From assembly GCF_030252345.1 (NCBI RefSeq), contig NZ_CP126980.1:2433501-2497500 (forward strand): a stretch of 64,000 nucleotides of DNA, read 5' to 3'. Of the stretch, positions 1-7,693 are shown one piece after another. The stretch is from Actinoplanes oblitus (GTDB lineage: Bacteria > Actinomycetota > Actinomycetes > Mycobacteriales > Micromonosporaceae). The position numbers were made by a program, and so were the translations under genes. Position 1 is the first letter of the stretch. Each line of letters starts with the position of its first letter. The notes under the pieces were generated by a model, which saw only the letters and a program-made list of their open reading frames with translations, did no database searches and was not told the DNA's origin.

Positions 1-130
1 GTGGGACGGAGTCCGACGTGGCCGGCCCGGCGGGCGCCTGTGCGCCCGCCGGCGCCGGGGCGGTGACGGTCAGCACGGCCGGCACCAGGGCCGCGGCCAG
101 CACCACGTTGGCCACCTGTCGCTTCAGCAT
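1..130 (-). CDS. Secreted protein, N-terminal part only (runs off window start)
   Basis: Only the first 43 codons are in the window. The ATG at 130 is preceded by a strong purine-rich Shine-Dalgarno (GGGGGAA). The start reads MLKRQVANVVLAAALVPAVL, a short basic N-region followed by a hydrophobic core. An Ala-Pro-Gly rich stretch containing AGAQAP then gives a plausible signal peptidase site. The protein is therefore probably exported. Nothing in the visible part tells its function. Confidence 0.6.
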   Translation of the reverse strand, partial: MLKRQVANVVLAAALVPAVLTVTAPAPAGAQAPAGPATSDSVP

Positions 131-301
131 CGTTCCCCCAAAGGCAATCGACATCGATGTACGTCGATAACATAGCCGATCGTCACCGTTTTCTCCGGAG
201 AACGCGGCCGGTGCGAACCTACTCGGCGATGCCTTCAACTCGAGCGCGGTCGTCGAGGTTATGCGCCACGCCGGCCGGTCTCGGGGCCCGCGGGTGCACC
301 C

Positions 302-323
302 CTATGTAGAGTTCGGATATAGT
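302..323 (+). promoter_or_regulatory. Putative leaderless promoter / operator of the PadR gene
   Basis: TATAGT at 318-323 matches a -10 box and ends 6 bases before the ATG at 330, so the transcript would begin at or next to the start codon. No Shine-Dalgarno is visible. The -10 lies inside a small dyad (CTAT at 302-305, ATAG at 319-322), a layout compatible with autoregulation by the PadR product. No convincing -35 was found. This is an inference from spacing only. Confidence 0.35.
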
Positions 324-329
324 GCCGCG

Positions 330-653
330 ATGCGGATCACTGTAGCGACTGCCCGGCTGCTGGCCGCGCTGCTCGCCGAGCCGGCAGCCGACCGGTACGG
401 CCTGGACCTGATGAGGGCGACCGGCCTGGCCAGCGGCAGCCTTTACCCGATCCTCCACCGGCTGCAGGACGCGGGCTGGCTGACCACGCGGTGGGAGGAC
501 ATCGACCCGGCCGAGGCCGGACGACCGGCCCGCCGGTTCTATCGTCTGACGCCCGACGGGGTCAGTCAGGCCCGGTCGGCCCTCGCCGGGCTGCGGGCAC
601 AGACCGCGGTGCCCGGGATCGTGGGTCTCGCGACGCGGAGCCTGGCATGGTGA
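330..653 (+). CDS. PadR-family transcriptional regulator
   Basis: A 107-residue winged-helix protein. The segment GLASGSLYPILHRLQDAGWL (about residues 31-50) is the characteristic PadR recognition helix and wing entry, and a typical wing follows (RRFYRLTPDG). PadR proteins are small dimeric repressors that usually sense a ligand and control a neighbouring membrane protein. The start at 330 was chosen over an upstream ATG at 261 because homology begins here and because a -10 element sits immediately before it. The stop overlaps the next gene by 7 bases, so the two are translationally coupled. The partner membrane protein is the probable target or co-regulator. Confidence 0.85.
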   Translation: MRITVATARLLAALLAEPAADRYGLDLMRATGLASGSLYPILHRLQDAGWLTTRWEDIDPAEAGRPARRFYRLTPDGVSQARSALAGLRAQTAVPGIVGLATRSLAW

Positions 654-1579
654 GCCGGCGGATCGCCGAGGCCCTGCTGGGGCTGGCCGCCCGGCGCTGG
701 CCGGCCCGGCTGCGCGGCGAGATGCACCAGGAGTGGCTCGCCGAACTGCACGTGCTGGCCGCCGAGCGCCGTACCGCGGCAATGCTGCGGTACGCGGCGA
801 GCCTCGCGGCCGCCCGGCCGGTGCGGGAACCGGTCGCCGGCGCGGAGCGAGCGGCAGCACTGTGGCGGGCCGTACGACTGTGCGTTGTGGCGCCGTTGGC
901 CGCCGTCGTCGTGTTCGCTACCTGCCTGGCAGCCGCTCTGGCCGTCGTGGATCCACTGCTCGCCGCGTTGCCGTTCGGCGAACAGCCGCGGCAGTGGGTG
1001 GCGGCGCTGGCCACGGCCGCCGCTGCCGTCGTGCTCGCCCGGTCCGGCCGGTGGTGGACGGCCGAGGGCGCCGGGATGGCCGCGCTGCTGCTCGCGATCA
1101 CGGTCCCCGGCTTCGTCCTCGCCAGCCTGGCCTACCTGCTGCCGGCCGGGATGTCCGGCGGATACGCCCTGCACTGGCCCGCATACGCGGTGTTCTTCGC
1201 CTGCCTCGCCGCGCTGCTCCACGCCGTCGACCGGCTGGCCGCCACCGGCCGGCGCGTCCTGGCCTGGTGGACCGGCGTGGCCGGCGCGCTGACGCTCACC
1301 GACCTCGCGGTCACCCTTCCGGTCCTGCTGTCCAGCGGCGACGATCCTCCCGTCGCGTCGGCACCGCTGTGGCTGTTCGCCGCGCTCAACGGCGGCGGCC
1401 TCGACGGGATCAGACTGCCCGGCATGACCGCCGACCAGATCTGGACCGTCGGCGACACCACCGACTTCGACGCCTACATCTTCCTGCTCTACGCCGGCCT
1501 GGCCCTCGGCGTGATCATGACCAGAGCATCGAGGGCTGCCACGACCTCGGTGCCCAGCACGCGGCCCGAGCTCACCTGA
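647..1579 (+). CDS. Six-TM membrane protein paired with PadR
   Basis: 310 residues. The ATG at 647 lies inside the end of the padR gene (ATGGTGA overlap), which fixes the start. A basic cytosolic N-terminus (RRWPARLRGEMHQEWLAEL, about residues 15-33) is followed by about six hydrophobic segments, near residues 68-97, 113-128, 141-163, 177-192, 203-228 and 280-297. I recognise no catalytic motif. PadR genes in actinobacteria are often coupled to such permease-prefix-like membrane proteins, which may tether or antagonise the regulator. That role is inferred from context, not seen in the sequence. Confidence 0.75.
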   Translation: MVSRRIAEALLGLAARRWPARLRGEMHQEWLAELHVLAAERRTAAMLRYAASLAAARPVREPVAGAERAAALWRAVRLCVVAPLAAVVVFATCLAAALAVVDPLLAALPFGEQPRQWVAALATAAAAVVLARSGRWWTAEGAGMAALLLAITVPGFVLASLAYLLPAGMSGGYALHWPAYAVFFACLAALLHAVDRLAATGRRVLAWWTGVAGALTLTDLAVTLPVLLSSGDDPPVASAPLWLFAALNGGGLDGIRLPGMTADQIWTVGDTTDFDAYIFLLYAGLALGVIMTRASRAATTSVPSTRPELT

Positions 1580-1679
1580 GCGGGCAACGGGTCCGGCGGA
1601 CACCCGACAGAGCAGACCCGCGCCGCCTGTCCGCCTGGCCGACCACGGACACGACCGTGACCGGTGGCATGCTCGGGTA

Positions 1680-2279
1680 ATGAGCGGAACTGACGCCACG
1701 GTGAGCACCCTGCGGCGCCCCGCCCCCGGGTGGGTCGCACCGCTGTTCGCGGTTCTGGGCGCGGCCACCATCCCGTGGACCGTCTACCTCTCGCTCACCC
1801 TGCCGCAGCGGACCCACACCGGCAACTACCGGGTGGCCTGGGTCGGTTTCGACGTGCTGCTGGTGGCCGGCCTGCTGGCCACCGCCTACCTGGCCTGGCG
1901 CGGCCGGCCGCGGGTCGGGCTGCTGGCCGGCGCCACCGCCACCCTGCTGGTGGTCGACGCCTGGTTCGACGTGACGCTGTCGACTCGATCCGAGCTGACC
2001 TCGGCGATCCTGTCCGCGGTGCTGATCGAGACTCCGCTGGCGGTGCTGTGCGGGTGGATCGCGCTGCACGTCGACCGGCTCGTCGAACACCGCCTGCACC
2101 GGCTGGCTCGGCAGACCATCCGGCTGCGCGCCCGGACCGCGGCCCTGACGCTGAACAGCCGGTCGCGTCTGCGCGGCGAGGCCCGGCTCCAGCAGATCCT
2201 GCGTGAGCAGGCGCGGCTGGGGCGGATCGGGGCGGCCGGCGGCGGTGGGGCGGAGGCCGCCAAGCGCGACCTCCGTTGA
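1680..2279 (+). CDS. Four-TM membrane protein with basic C-terminal tail
   Basis: 199 residues with four hydrophobic helices at about 19-41, 55-73, 79-98 and 109-129. A cytosolic helix of about 65 residues follows, rich in Arg and Leu (LHRLARQTIRLRARTAALTL). The family is not recognised. The ATG at 1680 is the first in-frame start and begins 100 bases after the preceding membrane gene, with no clear Shine-Dalgarno. The basic tail could bind nucleic acid or a lipid head-group; this is speculation. Confidence 0.65.
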   Translation: MSGTDATVSTLRRPAPGWVAPLFAVLGAATIPWTVYLSLTLPQRTHTGNYRVAWVGFDVLLVAGLLATAYLAWRGRPRVGLLAGATATLLVVDAWFDVTLSTRSELTSAILSAVLIETPLAVLCGWIALHVDRLVEHRLHRLARQTIRLRARTAALTLNSRSRLRGEARLQQILREQARLGRIGAAGGGGAEAAKRDLR

Positions 2280-2688
2280 CCGGGGCCGGTCCGGGCGGAG
2301 CTGGTGCTGGCGCGCCACCGGGGTCCCACGCCGGTCGCGCCGGGCCAGCCGCAGTCGTCGGTGTCGTCGCCACCGGTTCCCGGCCGATCGACACCACGGT
2401 CGAGCACCGCCGCTTATGACCGACACCCGCTTTCCGGTACGCCCACAGCGCTCACCCCGCCGCCGGTCGTGCTGGTGGCGTGAGCGCGCGGTGGCGCTCT
2501 GCAATGGACGTGGCGTCGGCTGCAGGCGGCACCTCGAACTCACGGCCCCCCGGGTCCGGCCGGCTCCGCGCTGCCGACCCTTTGGGTTCGATGGGGTGCT
2601 CTTTAAATGTTCCTTAGCGATGCGAGCGGCGGCTCGCCGGTCGAGCACAGTCGATCACGCCATCCGTCGCCGAACGTTGAGGAACACC
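2280..2688. other. Non-coding stretch upstream of the CAP-domain gene
   Basis: No gene with convincing codon bias was found in these 409 bases. An AT-richer patch around 2601-2616 (CTTTAAATGTTCCTT) may be promoter-related. I looked for the c-di-AMP riboswitch that often precedes actinobacterial cell-wall hydrolase genes and did not find its conserved blocks. Confidence 0.4.
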
Positions 2689-3525
2689 GTGTCCACGCGC
2701 CACCGCAAGCCCACCCGGACCCGCAAACTCGTGCTCGCCACCGTCGCCGTGGGGGTGCTCGGAGCCGGCGCCGCGGGGATCGCCTCGGCGCAGACGACGC
2801 ATACTCGGCCGCAGGCCACCGGAGGCAGCACGGTCCGCCTGGGTGACGCCACCCGGGTGACCGGAACCGCCGCCACCCGCCGGCCGCACCGGCCCCGGCC
2901 GAGCGCGACCCGGACCTCCGCGGCACCGGCCACCACCGCCCCGAGCACTACCGCTCCGAGCGCCACCGCCCCGAGCACCACCGACCCCACCAGCGCCGCC
3001 CCGACCACGGCGCCCACCAGCGCCGCCCCGACCGCGGCGCCGACGACGACGGCGCCCACGACCGCGCCGACCACCGCCCCGGCGCCGACCACGGCTCCGC
3101 CCGCCGACTCGGTGATCGACGCGGTGCTCACGCACATCAACGCGGCGCGCACGGCGAACGGCGTGGCCGCGCTGACCCTCAGCCCGCAGCTGTCCACCGC
3201 GTCCGAGGCGCACAACGCCCTGATGGCCGGCGGTTGCGGCCTGTCCCACCAGTGCGCCGGCGAGGCCGGCCTCGGCGAGCGGTTCACCGCGGCCGGCGTC
3301 TCCTGGACCGCGGCCGGCGAAAACATCGGCCAGGGCAACGCTGACAACACCGCGGCCTCGATCACACAGGCCGCGAACGGGCTGACCGACCTGATGCTCG
3401 CCGAGGTGGCGCCGAACGACGGCCACCGCAGGAACCTGCTCAACCCGGCCTTCAAGCGGATCGGCCTGGCGGTGACCCGGGGTAGCGACGGCCGGGTCTG
3501 GTTCACCCAGGATTTCGTCAACTGA
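2689..3525 (+). CDS. Secreted CAP/SCP-domain protein
   Basis: 278 residues from the GTG at 2689, chosen because TTGAGGAAC lies 5-9 bases upstream and the following residues form a signal peptide (basic VSTRHRKPTRTRK, then a hydrophobic core to ASA-Q near residue 34). Residues 50-140 are a low-complexity Ala/Pro/Thr linker, probably wall-spanning and possibly glycosylated. Residues 142-278 are a CAP domain with the usual landmarks HINAARTANG, SEAHNALMA, GENIGQG, HRRNLLNPAFKRIGLAV and FTQDF. Bacterial CAP proteins are extracellular and poorly understood; roles in cell-wall or lipid interaction have been proposed. The gene stands alone. Confidence 0.85.
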   Translation: MSTRHRKPTRTRKLVLATVAVGVLGAGAAGIASAQTTHTRPQATGGSTVRLGDATRVTGTAATRRPHRPRPSATRTSAAPATTAPSTTAPSATAPSTTDPTSAAPTTAPTSAAPTAAPTTTAPTTAPTTAPAPTTAPPADSVIDAVLTHINAARTANGVAALTLSPQLSTASEAHNALMAGGCGLSHQCAGEAGLGERFTAAGVSWTAAGENIGQGNADNTAASITQAANGLTDLMLAEVAPNDGHRRNLLNPAFKRIGLAVTRGSDGRVWFTQDFVN

Positions 3526-3541
3526 CCTCTTGGAGTAGCCG

Positions 3542-3790
3542 CCGACGCTCACCCCGCTCCGGCCGCACGCGCGCGGCGGCGGCCACGGAAAGACGTTGCT
3601 CGCCGACATCCGCAGGCACGGCTACGAGCGTTTCGAGTGGTGGGTGCTGGCCTGGAACGAGCCGGCGATCGGCTTCTACCGTGCGCTCGGCGCCGAGCTT
3701 CTGGACGACTGGACCGGTGTGCCGGCTCAGCGGTGGCGCCCTCAAGGATCTTGCCCGCCTGGGGTCCGCCGCCGCCGGACCGGGTCCCGG
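3542..3790 (+). pseudogene. GNAT acetyltransferase relic (5'-truncated and frameshifted)
   Basis: Two reading frames join to give the C-terminal half of a GNAT N-acetyltransferase. Frame one reads an acetyl-CoA loop-like GGGHGKTLLADIRRHG and then FEWWVLAWNEPAIGFYRALG, the typical alpha4/beta6 signature. After DDWTG (near 3716) the homology continues one frame over as VCRLSGGALKDLARLG, the usual GNAT ending. No start codon or N-terminal half precedes it. The relic is therefore both truncated and frameshifted and should make no enzyme. It lies between the CAP gene and the diguanylate cyclase, suggesting an old deletion here. Confidence 0.65.
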
Positions 3791-3876
3791 CACGACGGAC
3801 GGCCGAGGAGACGGCGCGGTGCGAACGTCCTACCGCAGGCGCTCATCCGAGCGGCGTCGAAGTCGATGAAGAGCGT

Positions 3877-5307
3877 ATGGGGCCTTGGGCGTGCCGTGGG
3901 TATGTAGCGGCCGGGCTGGTGCTCGCGCTGGGTTTCCTGCTCACCGGCCCGGTGTCGCAGAGCGTGCTGTACGGGGTAGCCGGCGCCGGCGCCTCGGCGG
4001 CGCTGCTGACCGGGCTGCGCCGGCAACGGCCCCGGCCGGCGCGGGCGTGGTGGCTGGTCTGGGCCTCGGTGCAGATCAACATGACCGGTGACGCCGTGCT
4101 GGGCCTGCGTGTATGGGTCTTCCCGGGCTCCGCTCCCCTGGTCTTGCTCGAGAGCGTCATCTACCTGGTGTCGTACCTGGCGCTGGCCGCCGGCCTGACC
4201 GTGATCGTGCAGAGCCGCTCAGCCGGCCGGGACCGGGGTGCGACCATCGACTCGGCCATCGTGGCGTGCTCCCTGGCGCTGCCCCTATGGTTGGTGGCCG
4301 TCACGCCGGTGCTCGACGAGCCGGCTCAGCCGGTGGCCATCCTGGTGTTCCGGCTCGCCTTCCCGATCGGCGACGCGGTGCTGCTCACCCTGCTGGCCCG
4401 CCTGTTGGTCAGCCGCAGCGGCCGCAGCATGTCGCTGTACCTGCTGCTGGCGGCGGTCTGCTGCTGGCTGGCCGGGGACGTGGCCAACGCGATGCTGGCC
4501 GAGCGCGGCACGCTGGCGAGCTACTGGGGCGGGGTACTGTACTGTCTCAGCTACACCGCCTTCGGCGCGGCGGCCCTGCACCCCTCGATGCCGGCCCTCG
4601 CGACGGCTGGCTCGGCGCCCGCGCCGCGGTTGACCACCGGCCGCCTGACGGTGTTGGCCGCGCTGTCGCTGCTCGCGCCGGCCCTGCTGCTCGGCCAGGC
4701 GTTCACCGGCCGGCAGGTGCAGGCCGTGCCGATCGGGGTGGCGTGCGTCGTGCTGTTCCTGCTCGTGGTCGCCCGCATGGTGGGCCTGACCCGCCAGGTC
4801 GAGCGGCAGGCACGGGAACTGTCGGACCTGGCGAGCCGGGACGCGCTGACCGGCGTCGGCAACCGCCGCTCCTGGGACGCGCGGCTGCACGACGCGGTCA
4901 CCGCCGCGCACGGCGCCGGGGGAGCGCTGGTGATCGCCTTGCTCGATCTGGACCACTTCAAGCGCTACAACGACACTCATGGTCACCAGGCCGGCGACCG
5001 GCTGCTCAAGGGCGCCGCCGCGGCCTGGCTGGACGTGCTGCGCCGCGATGACGTGCTGTACCGCTACGGCGGCGAGGAGTTCGGCCTGATCCTGCCGGGC
5101 GCGTCGGCCGGTGACGCGGTGAAGCTGACCGAGCGGCTGCGGGAGGTGGTCCCGGACGGTCAGAGCTTCTCCGCCGGTGTCGCCGCGCTGCACGGCACGG
5201 AGACCGTTGAGGAGCTGGTCGCCCGGGCCGACACCGCGCTGTACGAGGCGAAGGCGCACGGACGCGGCCGGGCCCGGGTGGCGGCTGTCCCGCCGAGGGC
5301 CGCTTGA
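3877..5307 (+). CDS. Membrane-bound diguanylate cyclase (GGDEF)
   Basis: 476 residues from the ATG at 3877, with GAAGAG just upstream. The N-terminal 300 residues form about nine to ten hydrophobic helices, a sensory membrane module of unknown ligand. The C-terminus is a GGDEF domain: DALTGVGNRRSWDARL, then LLDLDHFKRYNDTHGHQAGD, then RYGGEEF. The catalytic GGEEF is intact. The inhibitory I-site RxxD (RRDD) sits five residues ahead of it, so the enzyme should make c-di-GMP from two GTP and be product-inhibited. No EAL domain is present. A GGDEF-EAL protein lies 6 kb away. The start is uncertain by a few codons. Confidence 0.88.
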   Translation: MGPWACRGYVAAGLVLALGFLLTGPVSQSVLYGVAGAGASAALLTGLRRQRPRPARAWWLVWASVQINMTGDAVLGLRVWVFPGSAPLVLLESVIYLVSYLALAAGLTVIVQSRSAGRDRGATIDSAIVACSLALPLWLVAVTPVLDEPAQPVAILVFRLAFPIGDAVLLTLLARLLVSRSGRSMSLYLLLAAVCCWLAGDVANAMLAERGTLASYWGGVLYCLSYTAFGAAALHPSMPALATAGSAPAPRLTTGRLTVLAALSLLAPALLLGQAFTGRQVQAVPIGVACVVLFLLVVARMVGLTRQVERQARELSDLASRDALTGVGNRRSWDARLHDAVTAAHGAGGALVIALLDLDHFKRYNDTHGHQAGDRLLKGAAAAWLDVLRRDDVLYRYGGEEFGLILPGASAGDAVKLTERLREVVPDGQSFSAGVAALHGTETVEELVARADTALYEAKAHGRGRARVAAVPPRAA

Positions 5308-5576
5308 CCGAGGCCTCCCGGGCGGCGAGCCGGTTGCGACGGCGGCCGTACGAAAGGATGGACGCCCCGCGGTAGCCCCGTCCCGGCCGACGCAGTCGAT
5401 GCGGCCGGTCGGCATACCAGCGTGCCGCGACGCGGACCAGCACCGTCAGGGCTCGCGCCTGACCCGAGCCGTCCGCGCCCCGCATCGAGTCACCCAGGCC
5501 TCAGCGGAAGATCAATCCTGCCGATCTACCAGTTGGGCGGCCGGTTACCGCGCCGCGAGCCGGGAGGACGACAGCT

Positions 5577-7535
5577 GTGCACGGCATCCGAACGCGTCTG
5601 GTCGCGAGTGTGCTGGTCATCATCGCCGTGGCGCTGGGTGCCCTGGTGGCGATCACCACGGTCCGGACCACGAGGCTGAGCCTGGACCAGGCCGGCGATT
5701 ACATCGAGGAGCTGGCACGCCGGGACGCCGGTGAGGTCGGTGCCCGGATCGACGACGCGATGTACGCGGCCCGGGAGCTCGCCGGGACGATGGCGACCCT
5801 CAAGATCGTCGGCTTCACCGACCGGACCACGGTCAGCCACCTGGTACGGAACACGCTCGCCCGCCACCCGGAGTTCGTCGGGATGTCCACCGGCTGGGAG
5901 CCGAACGCGTTCGACGGCCGGGACCGGGCATTCCGCGGGAAGGCTCCGAGCGACGCCACGGGACGGTTCATCCCGTACTGGTACCGCGACGGTGACGCGC
6001 TGAAGTCCGACCCGCTCGTCGACTACGAGACGCCGGGCGCCGGCGACTGGTACCTGGTGCCCCGCAAGACCGGCAAGGACATGGTGGTCGACCCGTACGT
6101 CTACCCGATCAACGGCAAGGACGTGGTGATGACCACCGCGACCGCGCCCATCATGGTGCGCGGCACGTTCGTCGGTGTGGTCACCGTGGACCTGGCCCTC
6201 GCCGAGCTGAGCGCCGAACTCAGCGCCAACCGGCCCTACGGAGCCGGCTATCTCTCCCTGGTGACGGCCGGTGGCGTGGTCGTGGCCCACCCCAAGGCCG
6301 ACTTGATCGGCAAACCGCTGCCCGGCAAGGCCGCCAGTGCGGTGCCCATCGCCGTACGCGACGGGGTGGCGCACTGGACCGGCCCCGACGGGTACCTCGA
6401 CGAGGACGCCACCGCGGTGGCGGCGCGCGTGGCGCTGGCCTCCGGTGACTCATGGGCATTGCTGGTCGTGGCGCCGGACGCCTCGATCACCGCGCCGGCC
6501 GTCGCCCTCCGCTCGACCCTGCTGATCGCGGCCGCGCTGGCCTTCCTCGTCGCCGGCGTCGTGGTGTGGGTGCTGGGCACCCGGCTGACCAAGCCCCTGC
6601 TGTCGCTGCGCGACCGGCTCGCCGAGATCGCCGACGGTGACAGCGACCTGAGCCAGCGGGTCGACGAGGCACGGCGTGACGAGATCGGTCAGCTGGGCGC
6701 CGCGTTCAACCGCTTCACCAGCAAGATCGCGGACGTCGTGCGGCGCATCGACGAGCAGGCCGAGCAGGTCTCCACGTCAGCGCAGTCGCTCAGCACGATC
6801 AGCGCCGAGCTGCGGTCCACCGCCGCACACACCGCCGAGCGCGCGGAGGTCGTGGCCCGGGCCGCCGAGCGGGTCTCCGGCAACATCCGCACCGTGACGG
6901 TGGGCGCGGGGGAGATGGACGCCTCGATCCGGGAGATCTCAGCCAGTGCCGTAGAGGCGGCTCAGGTAGGCGGCCGGGCCGGCGAGGCGGCCGTGGCGAC
7001 CACCCGGACGGTGGCGAAGTTGGGGGAGTCGTCCGTGCGGATCGGCGAGGTGGTCCGGGCGATCACCGCCATCGCCGAACAGACGAACCTGCTGGCGCTC
7101 AACGCCACCATCGAGGCGGCCCGGGCGGGCGAGATGGGCAAGGGCTTCGCCGTGGTCGCCGGTGAGGTGAAGGATCTGGCTCAGGGCACCGCGCGGGCCA
7201 CCGAGGACATCATCAACCGGGTCCAGGTGATCCAGGCGGACACCGAGTCGGCGGTCACGGCCATCGATGAGATCGTCCAGGTGGTGGGCCGGATCAACGA
7301 GCTGCAGACGACCATCGCCGGTGCCGTCGAGGAGCAGACCGCCACCACGCAGGAGATGAGCCGCAACGTCGACGAGGCGGCGTCGGGCGCCACGGACATC
7401 GCCGCGACGATCGAATCGGTGGCCAAGGCGGTGCAGTCCACCACCGCGGGCAGCGCCGACACCGGGCGCGCCGCCGAGGAGCTGGCCGGCCTGGCCGCCC
7501 AGCTCAAGACGCTGGTCGGCCAGTTCCGGGTGTGA
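5577..7535 (+). CDS. Methyl-accepting chemotaxis protein, Cache sensor
   Basis: 652 residues from a GTG preceded by GGGAGGAC. TM1 is at about 9-27. An extracellular double-Cache-like domain spans about 30-300, with a [18 protein letters not shown] ligand-pocket signature. TM2 is at about 312-334, HAMP at about 335-388, and then the cytoplasmic signalling coiled coil. The hairpin tip that contacts CheA/CheW is conserved ([20 protein letters not shown], about 500-519). No C-terminal CheR/CheB docking pentapeptide is seen. The protein should relay a small-molecule signal to the chemotaxis phosphorelay, possibly for motile spores. The gene stands alone and ends at a shared bidirectional terminator. 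Confidence 0.9.
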   Translation: MHGIRTRLVASVLVIIAVALGALVAITTVRTTRLSLDQAGDYIEELARRDAGEVGARIDDAMYAARELAGTMATLKIVGFTDRTTVSHLVRNTLARHPEFVGMSTGWEPNAFDGRDRAFRGKAPSDATGRFIPYWYRDGDALKSDPLVDYETPGAGDWYLVPRKTGKDMVVDPYVYPINGKDVVMTTATAPIMVRGTFVGVVTVDLALAELSAELSANRPYGAGYLSLVTAGGVVVAHPKADLIGKPLPGKAASAVPIAVRDGVAHWTGPDGYLDEDATAVAARVALASGDSWALLVVAPDASITAPAVALRSTLLIAAALAFLVAGVVVWVLGTRLTKPLLSLRDRLAEIADGDSDLSQRVDEARRDEIGQLGAAFNRFTSKIADVVRRIDEQAEQVSTSAQSLSTISAELRSTAAHTAERAEVVARAAERVSGNIRTVTVGAGEMDASIREISASAVEAAQVGGRAGEAAVATTRTVAKLGESSVRIGEVVRAITAIAEQTNLLALNATIEAARAGEMGKGFAVVAGEVKDLAQGTARATEDIINRVQVIQADTESAVTAIDEIVQVVGRINELQTTIAGAVEEQTATTQEMSRNVDEAASGATDIAATIESVAKAVQSTTAGSADTGRAAEELAGLAAQLKTLVGQFRV

Positions 7536-7649
7536 GGCTCCGGCTACCGGCAAAGGACGTCCCCGGGTGCGCGGGAAATATAGTTGGGCAACGGCGCTCT
7601 GTGGGCGAACCGGAATGCTTTGCAACTCGACGCGCAGCTGTTCGCCTGA

Positions 7650-7687
7650 ATGGTGCCGGCTGCTCACCAGGAGACAGCCGGCACCAT
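7650..7687. terminator. Bidirectional terminator between convergent genes
   Basis: A perfect 13-bp inverted repeat (ATGGTGCCGGCTG at 7650-7662, its complement at 7675-7687) has a 12-base loop. It lies 115 bases after the chemoreceptor stop and 6 bases before the stop of the convergent protease gene, where a shared terminator is expected. Confidence 0.7.
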
Positions 7688-7693
7688 TGCTCG

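Noticed and set aside
2280..2688. c-di-AMP (ydaO-type) riboswitch upstream of the CAP-domain gene
   Set aside because: The context made it worth checking, but the conserved GGGGCAGG- and GGACCC-like blocks and their order are missing.
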